Assembly: GCA_024707145.1 (NCBI GenBank)
Contig: JANQAI010000008.1
Coordinates: 558,001 to 622,000, forward strand
Direction of reading: 5' to 3'
Length of the DNA: 64,000 nucleotides
Source of the DNA: Magnetospirillum sp.
GTDB lineage: Bacteria; Pseudomonadota; Alphaproteobacteria; Rhodospirillales; Magnetospirillaceae
The notes below the pieces were generated by a model, which did not search any database, was not told where the DNA came from, and saw only the letters and a program-made list of their open reading frames with translations. The position numbers and the translations under genes were made by a program. Below, piece after piece: positions 54,260-63,764 of this stretch (the first letter of the stretch is position 1; the number at the start of each line of letters is the position of its first letter).

Positions 54260-54698
54260 TCAGCCGCCACGGGACAACTTGGCGATTTCGACCTCGGCGC
54301 GCAGGCTCGATCTCGTCCAGCAGGGCGGCCAAGCGGGGATCCTGGCAGGTCTCGCGGCGCGAACGCACCATCTGCGCCAGTTCGGTCAGCTTCTCCTTGG
54401 GAACGATGCCCAGCAGCAGTCCGTGCCGGATCTCCTCGAGCTTGTCGAGCATGTCCTCGCCCCGGCGCAGCAGGCGCCGACGCGCCTCGCGCTCGGTGCT
54501 CTCATCCACCGCCTGCACGAGCAGCAGCGCATCGATGCCCGACAGCTGGGTCGGCGCCTCGGTGGCCTGCGGGCCATCGGCGGCGTCCAACACCTCGACC
54601 AGGGCTTGCTTGAATTCCCCGGGCTTGCCTGCGGACTTGTCGACCCGGCGGGCGCCGCCGCTGGCGGCGGAACTCGAACCGGTACCGGAAACTTTCAT
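54260..54698 (-). CDS. fliX: Flagellar assembly regulator FliX (frameshift at 54304)
   Basis: About 145 residues. MKVSGTG start, LSGIDALLLVQAVDE, RRGEDMLDKLEEIRHGLLLG and the corrected end LLDEIELRAEVEIAKLSRGG match FliX. In Caulobacter this trans-acting factor couples early flagellar assembly to FlbD and sigma-54-dependent late gene expression. The frame is disrupted by GAGCCTG for GAGCTG at 54304-54305. It diverges from flgI over 252 bp, the same arrangement seen in related bacteria. Confidence 0.85.
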
Positions 54699-54892
54699 GC
54701 GGCCCCGTAATCCCTTGGGGGTTCCAATCTGGTGTGCCGCATTCTAGCCGTTGGCGGGGCCCGCTGCAAAGCCGCTATTTCTGCCGCCCCAAGCGCCCCG
54801 TCCCGGCAGTTTTTGCCGCCCTCCGCCGGATTTTGCCGGTCATCGCGGTCAGGAACACCAAGCAACACCTTGTTATATAATGATTTTCCCTC

Positions 54893-54908
54893 TGGCACGC
54901 CGTTCGCA
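54893..54908 (+). promoter_or_regulatory. Sigma-54-type (-24/-12) promoter for flgI operon
   Basis: TGGCACGCCGTTCGCA matches the RpoN consensus TGGCACG-N4-TTGC(A/T) with exact spacing and one mismatch. The invariant GG is at 54894-54895 and GC at 54906-54907. Transcription would start near 54919, 32 bp before the flgI ATG. Class III flagellar operons in alphaproteobacteria are commonly RpoN-dependent under FlbD and FliX, and fliX is the divergent neighbour. Confidence 0.75.
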
Positions 54909-54950
54909 TCGGGAGGAGCGTATTCTTGTGACCCGGCCCAGAGGACCGCC

Positions 54951-56130
54951 ATGATCCGAGCCACCGCCGCCGCCACCGCCGCCACCATCGCCACCGGCCT
55001 GCGCGCTTTCGTGCTTGCCGCCGGGCTGGTGGCCGCGACCATCGCCTGCATGCCGCAGACGGCGTTCGGGGCCTCGCGCATCAAGGACATCGCCGACTTC
55101 GAGGGCGTGCGCGACAACATCCTGGTGGGCTACGGCATCGTGGTCGGCCTCAACGGCACCGGCGACGACCTGACCAACACCCCGTTCACCAAGGAATCCC
55201 TGGTGGGCATGCTGGAGCGCCTGGGCGTCAACATCCGCGGCCAGGGCGGCACCATCGCCACCCTGAAGCCGAAGAACGTGGCCGCCGTCATGGTCACCGC
55301 CGTGCTGCCGCCCTTCGCCCGCCAGGGCACCCGGGTGGACGTGTCGGTCTCCGCCCTGGGCGACGCCAAGAGCGTGGACGGGGGCACCCTGCTGGTCACC
55401 CCGCTGGTGGGCGCCGACGGCGAGGTCTACGCGGTCAGCCAGGGCGGCGTGGCCACCGAACTCGTATTCGGCCCAGGGCCAGGCGGCCTCGGTGTCCAAG
55501 GGCAGCCCCACCAAGGGCCGCATCGCCAACGGGGCCATCGTCGAACGCGAACTGCCGTTCGAGATGAGCCACATGGAGACCGTCAAGGTTTCCCTGCGCA
55601 ATCCCGACTTCACCACCGCGCGGCGCATCGCCCAGGCCATCAACTCCTATCTGGGCACCGAGGTGGCGCGCCCCAGCGACCCCGGTTCGGTGCAGCTGGT
55701 GGTGCCGCCCCATTACCGCGGCAACGTGGTCAGCCTGCTGACCGACGTCGAGCAGCTGCGGGTCGAACCCGACCACGCCGCCAAGGTCGTCATCGACCAG
55801 GCCACCGGCACCATCGTGATGGGCGAGAACGTGCGCATCAGCACCGTCGCCATCGCGCAAGGCGCACTGACCATCCGCATCACCGAGACGCCCCAGGTGT
55901 CGCAGCCCTCACCCTTCTCCACCACCGGCACCACCACCACGGTTCCGCGCACCGACATCGAGGTGGACGAGGGCAAGCCCGCCAACATGAAGGTGGTCCC
56001 GCACGAAGTGACCCTGCAGGAGCTGGTCAACGGCCTGAACTCGCTGGGCGTCACGCCCCGAGACCTGATCGCCATCCTGCAAACCATCAAGGCCGCCGGC
56101 GCCCTGCAGGCCGACATCGAGGTGATGTGA
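54951..56130 (+). CDS. flgI: Flagellar P-ring protein FlgI (frameshift near 55458)
   Basis: About 392 residues. A signal peptide (FVLAAGLVAATIACMPQTAFGA) is followed by RIKDIADFEGVRDNILVGYG, IVVGLNGTGDDLTNTPFTKE and the C-terminal VTLQELVNGLNSLGVTPRDL, all typical of the P ring in the periplasm. AGAGGA precedes the ATG. One extra G near 55458 breaks the frame; without it the join reads VATNSYSAQGQAASVSKG. One base separates it from the rod-binding gene. Confidence 0.95.
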
Positions 56131-56131
56131 C

Positions 56132-56449
56132 ATGGACGCGCTCAACACCACCTCGACCGACCTGGCCGCCACCGCTCCCAAGCCCATGGCCATGCGCGCC
56201 GCCTCGGCCGAGCAGGCCCGCGCCATCGGCAAGAAGTTCGAGGCCATGTTCGTCACGCAGATGCTCAACCATATGTTTACCGGCGTGGATGCAGAAAAGA
56301 GCGTTTTCGGCGGTGGTCACGCCGAGGCCATGTTCCGCCCCATGCTCACGGACGAGTACGGCAAGATGATTGCCAACCGCGGCAACGGCATCGGCCTCGC
56401 GGACCAGGTCAGCCGCGTGTTGCTGTCGCACCAGGAGGTCCAAGCATGA
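56132..56449 (+). CDS. flgJ: FlgJ-type rod-binding protein without muramidase domain
   Basis: 105 residues corresponding to only the N-terminal rod-binding domain of FlgJ: GKKFEAMFVTQMLNHMFTGV, FGGGHAEAMFRPMLTDEYGK and GIGLADQVSRVLL. The glucosaminidase half of the enterobacterial protein is lacking, as in other alphaproteobacteria, where a separate enzyme opens the cell wall. It overlaps the next gene by ATGA and follows flgI by one base. Confidence 0.9.
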   Translation: MDALNTTSTDLAATAPKPMAMRAASAEQARAIGKKFEAMFVTQMLNHMFTGVDAEKSVFGGGHAEAMFRPMLTDEYGKMIANRGNGIGLADQVSRVLLSHQEVQA

Positions 56450-56883
56450 CCGGCGCCACCCTTCCCTACGACGACATCGTGTGGGCCTGCACCCATCTGT
56501 GCGACCTGCTGGAATACGAGAACGACGCGCTGGCCCGGCACGACGCCGCCACCGTGCGCGAACTGTCGGAAAACAAGTCCGCGCTGGCCCGCATCTACGA
56601 ACAGGCGGTGGCGCCCATGGCCGACGAGCCGCACCTGCTGGACGCCCTGGAGCACGAGCAGAAGGAAGAGCTGCTGAGTCTGGGCAACCGGCTGAAGGAT
56701 CTGGTCGAGGAGAACGCCCGTCGCATCAAGGCCGAGATGGAGGCCTATCAGATGCTGATGGACGCCGTGGTGCACGCGGTCAAGACGACCAAGACCAATA
56801 CCGTGACCTACGGCCCGGCCGGCCACGTCGAAGGCCATGCCATCGGCGACGCCAACTCGCTGAGCTTCAACCAGACCCTCTGA
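56446..56883 (+). CDS. FlgN-family export chaperone
   Basis: 145 residues, almost wholly helical: LCDLLEYENDALARHDAATV, ELSENKSALARIYEQAVAPM and LLSLGNRLKDLVEENARRIK. Length, helical pattern and position immediately before flgK agree with FlgN, the chaperone for the hook-associated proteins FlgK and FlgL. Start overlaps flgJ and there are 24 bp to flgK. Confidence 0.75.
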   Translation: MTGATLPYDDIVWACTHLCDLLEYENDALARHDAATVRELSENKSALARIYEQAVAPMADEPHLLDALEHEQKEELLSLGNRLKDLVEENARRIKAEMEAYQMLMDAVVHAVKTTKTNTVTYGPAGHVEGHAIGDANSLSFNQTL

Positions 56884-56907
56884 CGCCAGAAGGGCGGGGA
56901 GAACACC

Positions 56908-59769
56908 ATGTCGCTGACCCTCGGACTCAACACCGCCCTCTCGGGCCTGATGACTTCCCAGCGCGGGCTGGACGTCATTTCCCAGAACGTGGTGAACGTC
57001 AACACCAAGGGCTACACCCGCAAGGTGATGACCCCCGAATCGCGGGTGCTGTCGGGCACCGGCGCGGGCGTCCAGGTGGGCAGCGTCAACCGCATGGTCA
57101 ACGAGGGCCTGCTCAAGGACATCCGGCGGCAGAGCACCATCACCGGCAAGCTGGAGGTGGAACAGTCCTACTATCCGCGCATCGACGACCTGTTCGGCGA
57201 CGTGGCCGACAACACCTCGATCGCGCACAAGCTGGCCGACCTCACCAACGCCTTCGAGAGCCTGGGAACCGAGGTCAACAAGCCGGCCATCCAGTGGTCG
57301 GCGGTGCAGAGCGCCCAGGACGTCACCGATCTGCTGGACCGCATGACCAGCAGCCTGCAAAGCCTGCGCATCGAGGCCGACCGCGACATCGAGAACACGG
57401 TCACCGACATCAACAACCTGCTGAACAACATTCACGACCTCAACCAGAAGATCGTGAAGAACGCGGCCGTCGCCACCGGCACCAGCGACCTGGAGGACAA
57501 GCGCGACCAGGCGCTGACCGATCTGGCCAAGCTGGTGGACATCCAGTACTACAAGCGCACCGACGGCTCGGTGACCATCTTCTCCAATTCGGGCCAGATG
57601 CTGCTGGACAACCAGCCGCAGTTGCTGAGCTACAGCGCCACCAGCACCACCGACGCCTGGATGACCGCCGCCGGCGGCCAGTTCAGCAAGATCACGGTGG
57701 CCGGCGGCTCGCAGGATTTCGGACCGGAAGTGACCGGCGGCAAGCTGCGCGGCCTGCTCGACATGCGCGACACCGCGCTGCCTAATCTGCAGGCCAATCT
57801 CGACGAGATGACCAAGCAGATGACCGAGGCCATCAACCAGGCCCACAACCGCGGCACCAGCCTGCCCAACGTATCCAGCCGCTACCAGGGCACCCGCGTG
57901 TTCGCCAAGCAGGGCGACATCGTCCCCGCCGCCGGCGAGACCAACGCCACCATCTACAAGGGCTCCACCACCATCGCCAGCGGCGCCGGCGGCTACGGCT
58001 CGCTGAGCTTCGCCCCCAACGCCGCCAACCCCTGGCAGTACACCCTCACGGCGACCAATCCGGCGTTCAACCCCACCAATTTCGGCGTGGGGCAGACCTT
58101 CAGCATCAGCGGCGCCGGCACCCCCGGGGCGCCGGAAGCCCGCAACGACGGCACCTATCGGGTGGTGGGTTACACCTCCACCAACCAGATCGTGGTGGAA
58201 AAGGTCAACGTGCGCCAGACCATGCAACTGCAGGGCGGCGACGACGTGGTGCTGGCCACCTTCGACCAGTCCGGCAACCAGCTCAAGCAGACCACGCTGA
58301 ACGAGATCATGCAACTGGACTTCACCGTGCCGCCCTATTCGCCGGCCCCGCCCTACAGCGCCAGCACGGCGGGCAACGGCCGCACCCTGGCCGACTTCCA
58401 GGGCAAGGGCGACCACGACCAGTGGGGCATCAACGAGGTCAGCGCCCACGTGGAGGCCTGGCTGCGGTCGCAGGGCTACAACAACGCCTCGGTCAACCTG
58501 GACAACGACGGCAAGATGGTGGTGGATGTGGGTGACAGCACCGTGTCGCTGGCCTTCCGCGACCAGAGCTCCAGCACCCCCGGCGGCGCGGCGACCGATG
58601 CCACCATCAGCTTCGACGTCAACGGCGACGGCGCGGTGGACGAGACGGTCAAAGGCTTCTCCAACTTCTTCGGCCTCAACGACCTCTACGTCAATTCCAG
58701 CCCGGCCTCCATCCAGGACAGCGCGGTGCAGCCGTCCACCTTCACGCTGACCGGCAACCGCGACCTCAGCCTGTACGACACCTCGGGCAAGCTGGGCAAC
58801 ACCATCAGCCTGCCGAAAGGCGCCAGCCTGCAGCAGATCGCCGACGCCATCAACAAGCAGACCCAGACCAACGAGTCGGCAGCACTGTCCAGCACCAGCT
58901 GGAGCCTGGGCACCGCGGCCACGATCACCGTGGCCGACGGCAGCGGCAGCCTGTTCACGCTGAACCTGGGCCCCGGCAACCACACCCTGGAAGAGATCGC
59001 CGGCAAGCTGACCCAGGGATCGGTCACCGCCCAGGTGGTCCAGGACGGCGGCGCCAGCCGCTTGCGCCTGTCCGATTCGCGCGGCGAGGCGCTGAGCGTC
59101 ACCATTACCGGCGGCACCATCACCGGCTCGACCATGGACCTGAACCAGACGCTGGAGATGAAGCAGACCCAGCGCATCGAGGCCGCGGTGGTGCCCGAGG
59201 GCTCGGGCTACCGCCTGCGCATCCGCCAGACCACCGGCGACACCCTGTACTCCTCGTCCACCCTGGACGCCCTGGGCAAGAACCTGCTGTCGGATCTGGG
59301 CCTGGAACGCGCCGCCACCGGCTCGGCCGGTTCCACCTCGGTGCGCAGCGACATCATGACCGCACCGGAAAAGATCAGCCGCGGCTCGGTGCAGTGGAAC
59401 GCCGACACCAACCGCTACTACATTTCCGAGGGCGACAACACCATCGCCCAGGCCATGTCCGACGTCATGACCCAGAAGAGCAGCATGGACACGGCCGGCT
59501 CCATCTACGCCGGCAAGTACAACTTCGCCGAATACGCTTCGGCCACCGTCGGCGTGGTCGCCCAGGCCTCCAGCGCATCGCAGTCGCAAATGGACTACCA
59601 GACCACCTTGAACGCTTCGCTCGACTTCCAGAACGCCTCGTTCAGCGGCGTGAATCTGGACGAGGAAATTTCCGCGATGATGGACTTTCAGCAGGCCTAT
59701 TCGGCGTCGGCCAAGGTGATCTCGACGCTGCAGGACATGCTGGAAACCCTCACCTCGATGATCCGCTAA
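56908..59769 (+). CDS. flgK: Flagellar hook-associated protein 1 FlgK (long form)
   Basis: 953 residues. N-terminal axial signature LNTALSGLMTSQRGLDVISQ, NVVNVNTKGYTRKVM, C-terminal VNLDEEISAMMDFQQAYSAS and AKVISTLQDMLETL. The family is more often 450-650 residues; the extra length lies between about residues 330 and 850, with repeats of beta-rich composition such as GPGNHTLEEIAGKLTQGSVT. It connects hook and filament. GGGGAG precedes the ATG, and flgL follows after 12 bp. Confidence 0.95.
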   Translation: MSLTLGLNTALSGLMTSQRGLDVISQNVVNVNTKGYTRKVMTPESRVLSGTGAGVQVGSVNRMVNEGLLKDIRRQSTITGKLEVEQSYYPRIDDLFGDVADNTSIAHKLADLTNAFESLGTEVNKPAIQWSAVQSAQDVTDLLDRMTSSLQSLRIEADRDIENTVTDINNLLNNIHDLNQKIVKNAAVATGTSDLEDKRDQALTDLAKLVDIQYYKRTDGSVTIFSNSGQMLLDNQPQLLSYSATSTTDAWMTAAGGQFSKITVAGGSQDFGPEVTGGKLRGLLDMRDTALPNLQANLDEMTKQMTEAINQAHNRGTSLPNVSSRYQGTRVFAKQGDIVPAAGETNATIYKGSTTIASGAGGYGSLSFAPNAANPWQYTLTATNPAFNPTNFGVGQTFSISGAGTPGAPEARNDGTYRVVGYTSTNQIVVEKVNVRQTMQLQGGDDVVLATFDQSGNQLKQTTLNEIMQLDFTVPPYSPAPPYSASTAGNGRTLADFQGKGDHDQWGINEVSAHVEAWLRSQGYNNASVNLDNDGKMVVDVGDSTVSLAFRDQSSSTPGGAATDATISFDVNGDGAVDETVKGFSNFFGLNDLYVNSSPASIQDSAVQPSTFTLTGNRDLSLYDTSGKLGNTISLPKGASLQQIADAINKQTQTNESAALSSTSWSLGTAATITVADGSGSLFTLNLGPGNHTLEEIAGKLTQGSVTAQVVQDGGASRLRLSDSRGEALSVTITGGTITGSTMDLNQTLEMKQTQRIEAAVVPEGSGYRLRIRQTTGDTLYSSSTLDALGKNLLSDLGLERAATGSAGSTSVRSDIMTAPEKISRGSVQWNADTNRYYISEGDNTIAQAMSDVMTQKSSMDTAGSIYAGKYNFAEYASATVGVVAQASSASQSQMDYQTTLNASLDFQNASFSGVNLDEEISAMMDFQQAYSASAKVISTLQDMLETLTSMIR

Positions 59770-59781
59770 GGGAGACTGATC

Positions 59782-61901
59782 ATGTCGCGCATCGGCACTT
59801 TCGGCGCCAGCCAGATGTACCTGAGCCGGCTGATGGCCACCCAGCAGCGCCTGAACGCCACCAGTCTGCAGGTCGCCACCGAGAAGAAGTCGCCCAATTA
59901 CACCGGCCTCTCCACCGATGCCACCCGGCTGCTGAACTTCGAGACGGAAACCGCCCTGGCGACCCAGTTCAAGAAGAACAACGACTTCGCCGCCACCAAG
60001 CTGACGGCGGCCCAGACCTCGCTGAACGCGGTGCAGACCACCATCAAGCAGTTCCGCGACCGCCTGGACAGCTTCATGCAGGGCGACACCACCAATCCCG
60101 ACAAGATCAAGGAGCTGCAAGGCTTCGCCGTTCAGGCGATGACGCAGATGTCGTCCTATCTCAACGTCAACGTGGATGGCCAGTACCTGTTCTCGGGCGG
60201 CCGCGTCGGCACCTCGCCGGTCAAACTGCCGGCCAGCACGCTGGAAGACTTCCAGGCCATCTACGACGGCTTCACCAGCACCTACCCGACCACCCGCGCC
60301 GCCAACCTGCAGGACATCAAGCTGAGCAGCGCGGACATGGGCCTGGTCACTTTCGACGCCAATTACGGCGCCATCATCCCCACCAACGCCGGCGCCTTCG
60401 CCAACGTGGCCACCAGCAGCCGGGTGACCATCGGCGGCACCAACGCAAACAACGACGATTTCACCATCACCGGCCACGTGACCACCAACGTCAACGGCAA
60501 GCCGCTGGCCGAAACCGCCAATGCCGGCAACAACACCTTCATTTCCGCCCCCACCGGCACCCTGACCCACGGCGCCACCGGCGATCTGGCGTTCGCATTC
60601 AACCCGGCCGGCGACATGACCATAACCCCGGCGAACGCGAATACGCTGGCCGACCTGACGCCAGGCACGCAAATCACCATCAGCGGGTCCGACGATCTGG
60701 ACGGCGACGGCTTCGGTGATTACGACGGCACCTTCAAGGTGACCGCCAACGCCGACGGCAAGGTCACCCTTGCCACCAACACCGGCGCCGCCCTGCCGGA
60801 GACCGTCAACGTGTCGGGACTGTCGCTGAGCCAGGACACCGGCGCCGACGGAATTCCCGATACCCTGGCCGGCCTGGGCGCCATCACCGGCGACGCCAAA
60901 TTCACTATCAGCGGAAACACCGTCACCCTGACCGTCCCCCCGGCGGTACTGCGCTCAATACCCTGTTCGCAGCGGGCGACCCCATCGGCATTGGCGGCAC
61001 CCAGGGCCATGACGGCACCTTCCAGGTGACCAGCGCCACGGCCACCACCGTGCAGTTCCAGATCAACCCGGATGCCCTGCGCACCTCGCAATTCGTGCCG
61101 CAGAGCGGGCGCACCGACGTGGCCATCACCTTCCCGGGCCAAAGCAAGGACTTCGACAGCACCGCCGTCTACGGCTCGCTGACTTTTACCCCCACTGGGA
61201 CCTTCGGCGAAACCATTACCGCCGCGACCGCCAACGCCTTTTCGGACGCCAATGGCGTCACCCCGAAGCCGGGCGAGCTGATCACCTTGAAAAGCGGCAC
61301 CGGCGTCAACGACGGCGTCTATGAGGTGGTCAGCAACAACGGCACCAGCATCGTGGTGAAGAGCAAGACGGTGTGGACCGATTCCAGCAGCACCGCCAGC
61401 GTCAGCTCCACCTCGTGGTACAAGGGCGACACCAGCACGCTGCAGCAACGCATCGATTCGGACACTTCGGTGGACATCGCCCTGTACGCCGCCGACCCGG
61501 CGTTCGAAAAGGCGTTCCGCGCCATGGGCCTGATCGCCCAAGGCGCCGTCGGCACCGCGGGCGGCCTGGAAAACAACCAGGACCGCCTGAACGCCGCTCG
61601 CTTCCTCATCTACGACGCCACCGACGGTTCGGCTGTCGGCCCGGCGCCTTACGGGACGGAAGAGCGCGGCAACATGGAGTCGCTGCAGTCCAAAGTCGGC
61701 GTCACCCAGGCGGTGATCAAGGACCGCAATGACAAGCACCAGCAGTTCATCGCCCTGTTCCAGGCCCGCTCGGACGATATCGAGAACGTGGACATGACGG
61801 AGGCCATCGCCACGCTGCTGGACGACCAGCGTGCCATGGAGGCCAGCTATCAGACGCTGTCCACCGTGCGCAGCCTGTCGCTGCTGAACTACCTGAAATA
61901 G
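59782..61901 (+). CDS. flgL: Flagellar hook-associated protein 3 FlgL (long form, frameshift near 60938)
   Basis: About 706 residues after adding one C to the C6 run at 60936-60941. N terminus RIGTFGASQMYLSRLMATQQ, RLNATSLQVATEKKSPNYTG; C terminus DMTEAIATLLDDQRAMEASY, QTLSTVRSLSLLNYLK. Usual length is 300-450 residues. The insertion consists of Thr/Asn/Gly-rich beta-type segments (GHDGTFQVTSATATTVQFQI, FKVTANADGKVTLATNTGAA) that look internally repetitive. It seals the FlgK-filament junction. A terminator follows at once. Confidence 0.9.
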
Positions 61902-61910
61902 ATTGATGGG

Positions 61911-61933
61911 CGGGCGGCCGCGACGGCCGCCCG
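61911..61933. terminator. Bidirectional terminator between flgL and flbT
   Basis: A perfect 10-bp stem (CGGGCGGCCG at 61911-61920, CGGCCGCCCG at 61924-61933) with a 3-nt loop lies 9 bp behind the flgL stop and just before that of the convergent flbT. No T tract is present. Confidence 0.7.
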
Positions 61934-61934
61934 A

Positions 61935-62339
61935 TCAGTCTTCGACCTGGCCTTGCATGGCGCGCACGATGTTGTCTTCGTGCTTGAGCAGCTTACGCGC
62001 CCCCTTGAGCGCCTTGTAATAGTGCCCCTCGGCCACCTCGGCGCGCATCTGCTCGCCGATCTCGCGGGCGGATGGGATGGCCCCCAGGAAATCACCCAGA
62101 TATTGGTCAAAAAGGGATAGATACTGGTCCCGCCGTCCTGGGAAGATGTAGGCGTTCTGCAGACAGAAATAGACGCGGGACGCCGGAGTGACGGCATCCT
62201 CCTCGACCATGATTTCCTTCTGCCGCAACAGGGTCGAGTCGTTGCAGATGCGAATCTTGGTGTTCGACCCTGCATTCTCGATCACCGCGCCGTTGATGAT
62301 CACTTTTTCACCGGGCTTCAAGTCGATCAACAAGGGCAC
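61935..62339 (-). CDS. flbT: Flagellin synthesis post-transcriptional regulator FlbT
   Basis: 134 residues. LLIDLKPGEKVIINGAVIEN, IRICNDSTLLRQKEIMVEED, ASRVYFCLQNAYIFPGR and YYKALKGARKLLKHEDNIV are conserved FlbT sequence. FlbT binds the flagellin leader and destabilises the message until the hook is complete, with FlaF acting against it. Both FlaF copies are in this window. ATG at 62339 follows GGGAGAAAA. Confidence 0.9.
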   Translation of the reverse strand: MPLLIDLKPGEKVIINGAVIENAGSNTKIRICNDSTLLRQKEIMVEEDAVTPASRVYFCLQNAYIFPGRRDQYLSLFDQYLGDFLGAIPSAREIGEQMRAEVAEGHYYKALKGARKLLKHEDNIVRAMQGQVED

Positions 62340-62374
62340 TGATTTTCTCCCACAAACGCTGGGTTAAGGGCTGG

Positions 62375-62399
62375 GCGGCAAGCATTATACGCTTGCCGC
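62375..62399 (-). promoter_or_regulatory. Inverted repeat with TATAAT loop upstream of flbT
   Basis: A perfect 9-bp inverted repeat (GCGGCAAGC and GCTTGCCGC) flanks the 7-nt centre ATTATAC; on the minus strand this contains TATAAT. It lies 36 bp upstream of the flbT start and directly behind the stop of the next minus-strand gene. It might be a terminator for that gene, or an operator covering a -10 box. No good -35 element is visible at 16-18 bp. Confidence 0.4.
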
Positions 62400-62406
62400 G
62401 CCGTTG

Positions 62407-63006
62407 TCACCAGCCGCCGCGCGTCAACCATTCGTCCAACTGGGGCAGGCGGTCGAACCCCCAGAACGGCTCGCCATCGACGATGAGGAACGGTGCGCCG
62501 AAGACGCCCCGTTCGATGGCTCCTTCGGTTTCCTGACGCAGCTTCAGCTTGATCTCGGGCAGTTCGATGGCGGCCAGGATGGTGGCGGGATCGAGTCCCT
62601 GGGCCGCCGCCACCTCGGCCACCACCTCGCGCTCGGAAATATTCCTCCCCTCGGCGAAATAGGCGGCGAACAACGCATGCCCCAGCCGCTTGGCCTGCGC
62701 CGCGTCGCGGCCATCCAGCCACCAGAACGCCCGCGCCGCCGCCACCGTTCCCACCGGGAAGGGCTCGGGGAAGCGGTAGGGAATGTCGTACTGGCGTGAC
62801 ACCCGCTCCCAGTCGTGGCGGGAATAGGCGCCCTTCAGCGGTTGGTCGATCAGCCGCACATTGCCCGAGGCCTGGAACGCCGGGGCCAGCAGGATGGGCC
62901 GCCAGCGGCACACCCGGCCGTGGCGCTCGGCCAGGGCGCCCACGCGGGTGCTGGCGAAATAGGCGTAGGGCGACGAGAAGTCGAAATAGAATTCGATCTC
63001 GGACAT
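62407..63006 (-). CDS. 2-hydroxychromene-2-carboxylate isomerase / DsbA-fold protein
   Basis: 199 residues with ATG at 63006 behind GAGGGAGG. Start EFYFDFSSPYAYFASTRVG has the Ser-Ser-Pro-Tyr replacement of the thioredoxin CxxC that marks the HCCA isomerase group. The rest (GVFGAPFLIVDGEPFWGFDR, LPQLDEWL) agrees. These glutathione-dependent enzymes isomerise aromatic-degradation intermediates, but in genomes without such pathways the substrate is unknown. No signal peptide is present. Confidence 0.85.
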   Translation of the reverse strand: MSEIEFYFDFSSPYAYFASTRVGALAERHGRVCRWRPILLAPAFQASGNVRLIDQPLKGAYSRHDWERVSRQYDIPYRFPEPFPVGTVAAARAFWWLDGRDAAQAKRLGHALFAAYFAEGRNISEREVVAEVAAAQGLDPATILAAIELPEIKLKLRQETEGAIERGVFGAPFLIVDGEPFWGFDRLPQLDEWLTRGGW

Positions 63007-63034
63007 GGTTCCTCCCTCGGCTTTTGCCGGGAGG

Positions 63035-63703
63035 TTACCAGGGCAGCTCGCGCCCGTCGAAGTGGAAGAACTTTCCGCTGTCGTTAAGGGTAACTTTCGC
63101 CAGCACGGCGCGCATGCCGGCAATGGCCTCATGGGGCTCCTGCGGGGCGTTGGGGCCGCCCATGTCGGTGCGCACCCAGCCGGGCGACAGGGCGAGGGCG
63201 GTGATCCCCTCGCCCGCCAGGTCCAGCGCCATCGACTTGACCACCATGTTCAGCGCCGCCTTGGAGGCGCGGTAGGCATAAAAGCCGCCCGAGCTGTTCT
63301 CGGCAATGGAGCCCATGAGCGACGACACCGAGGCAATGATCTTGCGCCCGGTCAGCTGACCGACGAAGGCCTCGGCCAGCTTCAGCGGTGCCAGCGCATT
63401 GGTGCGCATCACCGCCAGGAAACCGTCCGGGTCGACGGCGCCGAAGGCTTGGTCCTTGCCGTAGATGCCGGCATTGTTGAGCAGGATGTCCAGCGGCACC
63501 CCAGCCAGCGAGGAGTGCAGGCGCTGGATGGACGCCGGATCGGTCACATCGGCCACATAGACCTCGGCACCGGCGTCGGAGGCGGCCTTGCCCGACAGCG
63601 GGTCGCGCACCGTCGCCAGCACCCGCCAGCCGTCGGCGGCATATTGGCGGACGAATTCCAGACCCAGGCCTCGGTTGGCCCCGGTGATCAGAATGGTCGG
63701 CAT
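63035..63703 (-). CDS. Short-chain dehydrogenase/reductase
   Basis: 222 residues. NAD(P)-binding TGANRGLGLEF, NNAG in ILLNNAGIYGK, catalytic Ser in IIASVSSLMGS and Tyr-x-x-x-Lys in YAYRASKAALN are all present. GGGAGGG precedes the ATG at 63703; a GTG two codons earlier is open. The end HFDGRELPW is typical of the C-factor/SDR group with that loop. Substrate unknown. It precedes the HCCA-isomerase-like gene by 28 bp on the same strand. Confidence 0.9.
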   Translation of the reverse strand: MPTILITGANRGLGLEFVRQYAADGWRVLATVRDPLSGKAASDAGAEVYVADVTDPASIQRLHSSLAGVPLDILLNNAGIYGKDQAFGAVDPDGFLAVMRTNALAPLKLAEAFVGQLTGRKIIASVSSLMGSIAENSSGGFYAYRASKAALNMVVKSMALDLAGEGITALALSPGWVRTDMGGPNAPQEPHEAIAGMRAVLAKVTLNDSGKFFHFDGRELPW

Positions 63704-63724
63704 GGGCACCCTCCCTGCACATCG

Positions 63725-63755
63725 CGCCCTCCTCCGGCGGCGCCGGAAGAGGGCG
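63725..63755. terminator. Hairpin between ridA and the dehydrogenase gene
   Basis: CGCCCTCCTCCGG and CCGGAAGAGGGCG pair over 13 bp with one mismatch around a 5-nt loop. It lies behind the ridA stop and before the dehydrogenase start on the minus strand, consistent with a terminator; T tract absent. Confidence 0.55.
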
Positions 63756-63764
63756 GCGTTAAGG

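Noticed and set aside
56317..60672. Open frame of 1451 codons antisense to flgK and flgL
   Set aside because: It is a GC-rich shadow: low-complexity Gly/Val/His/Ala composition, no ribosome site, and it lies opposite two certain genes.
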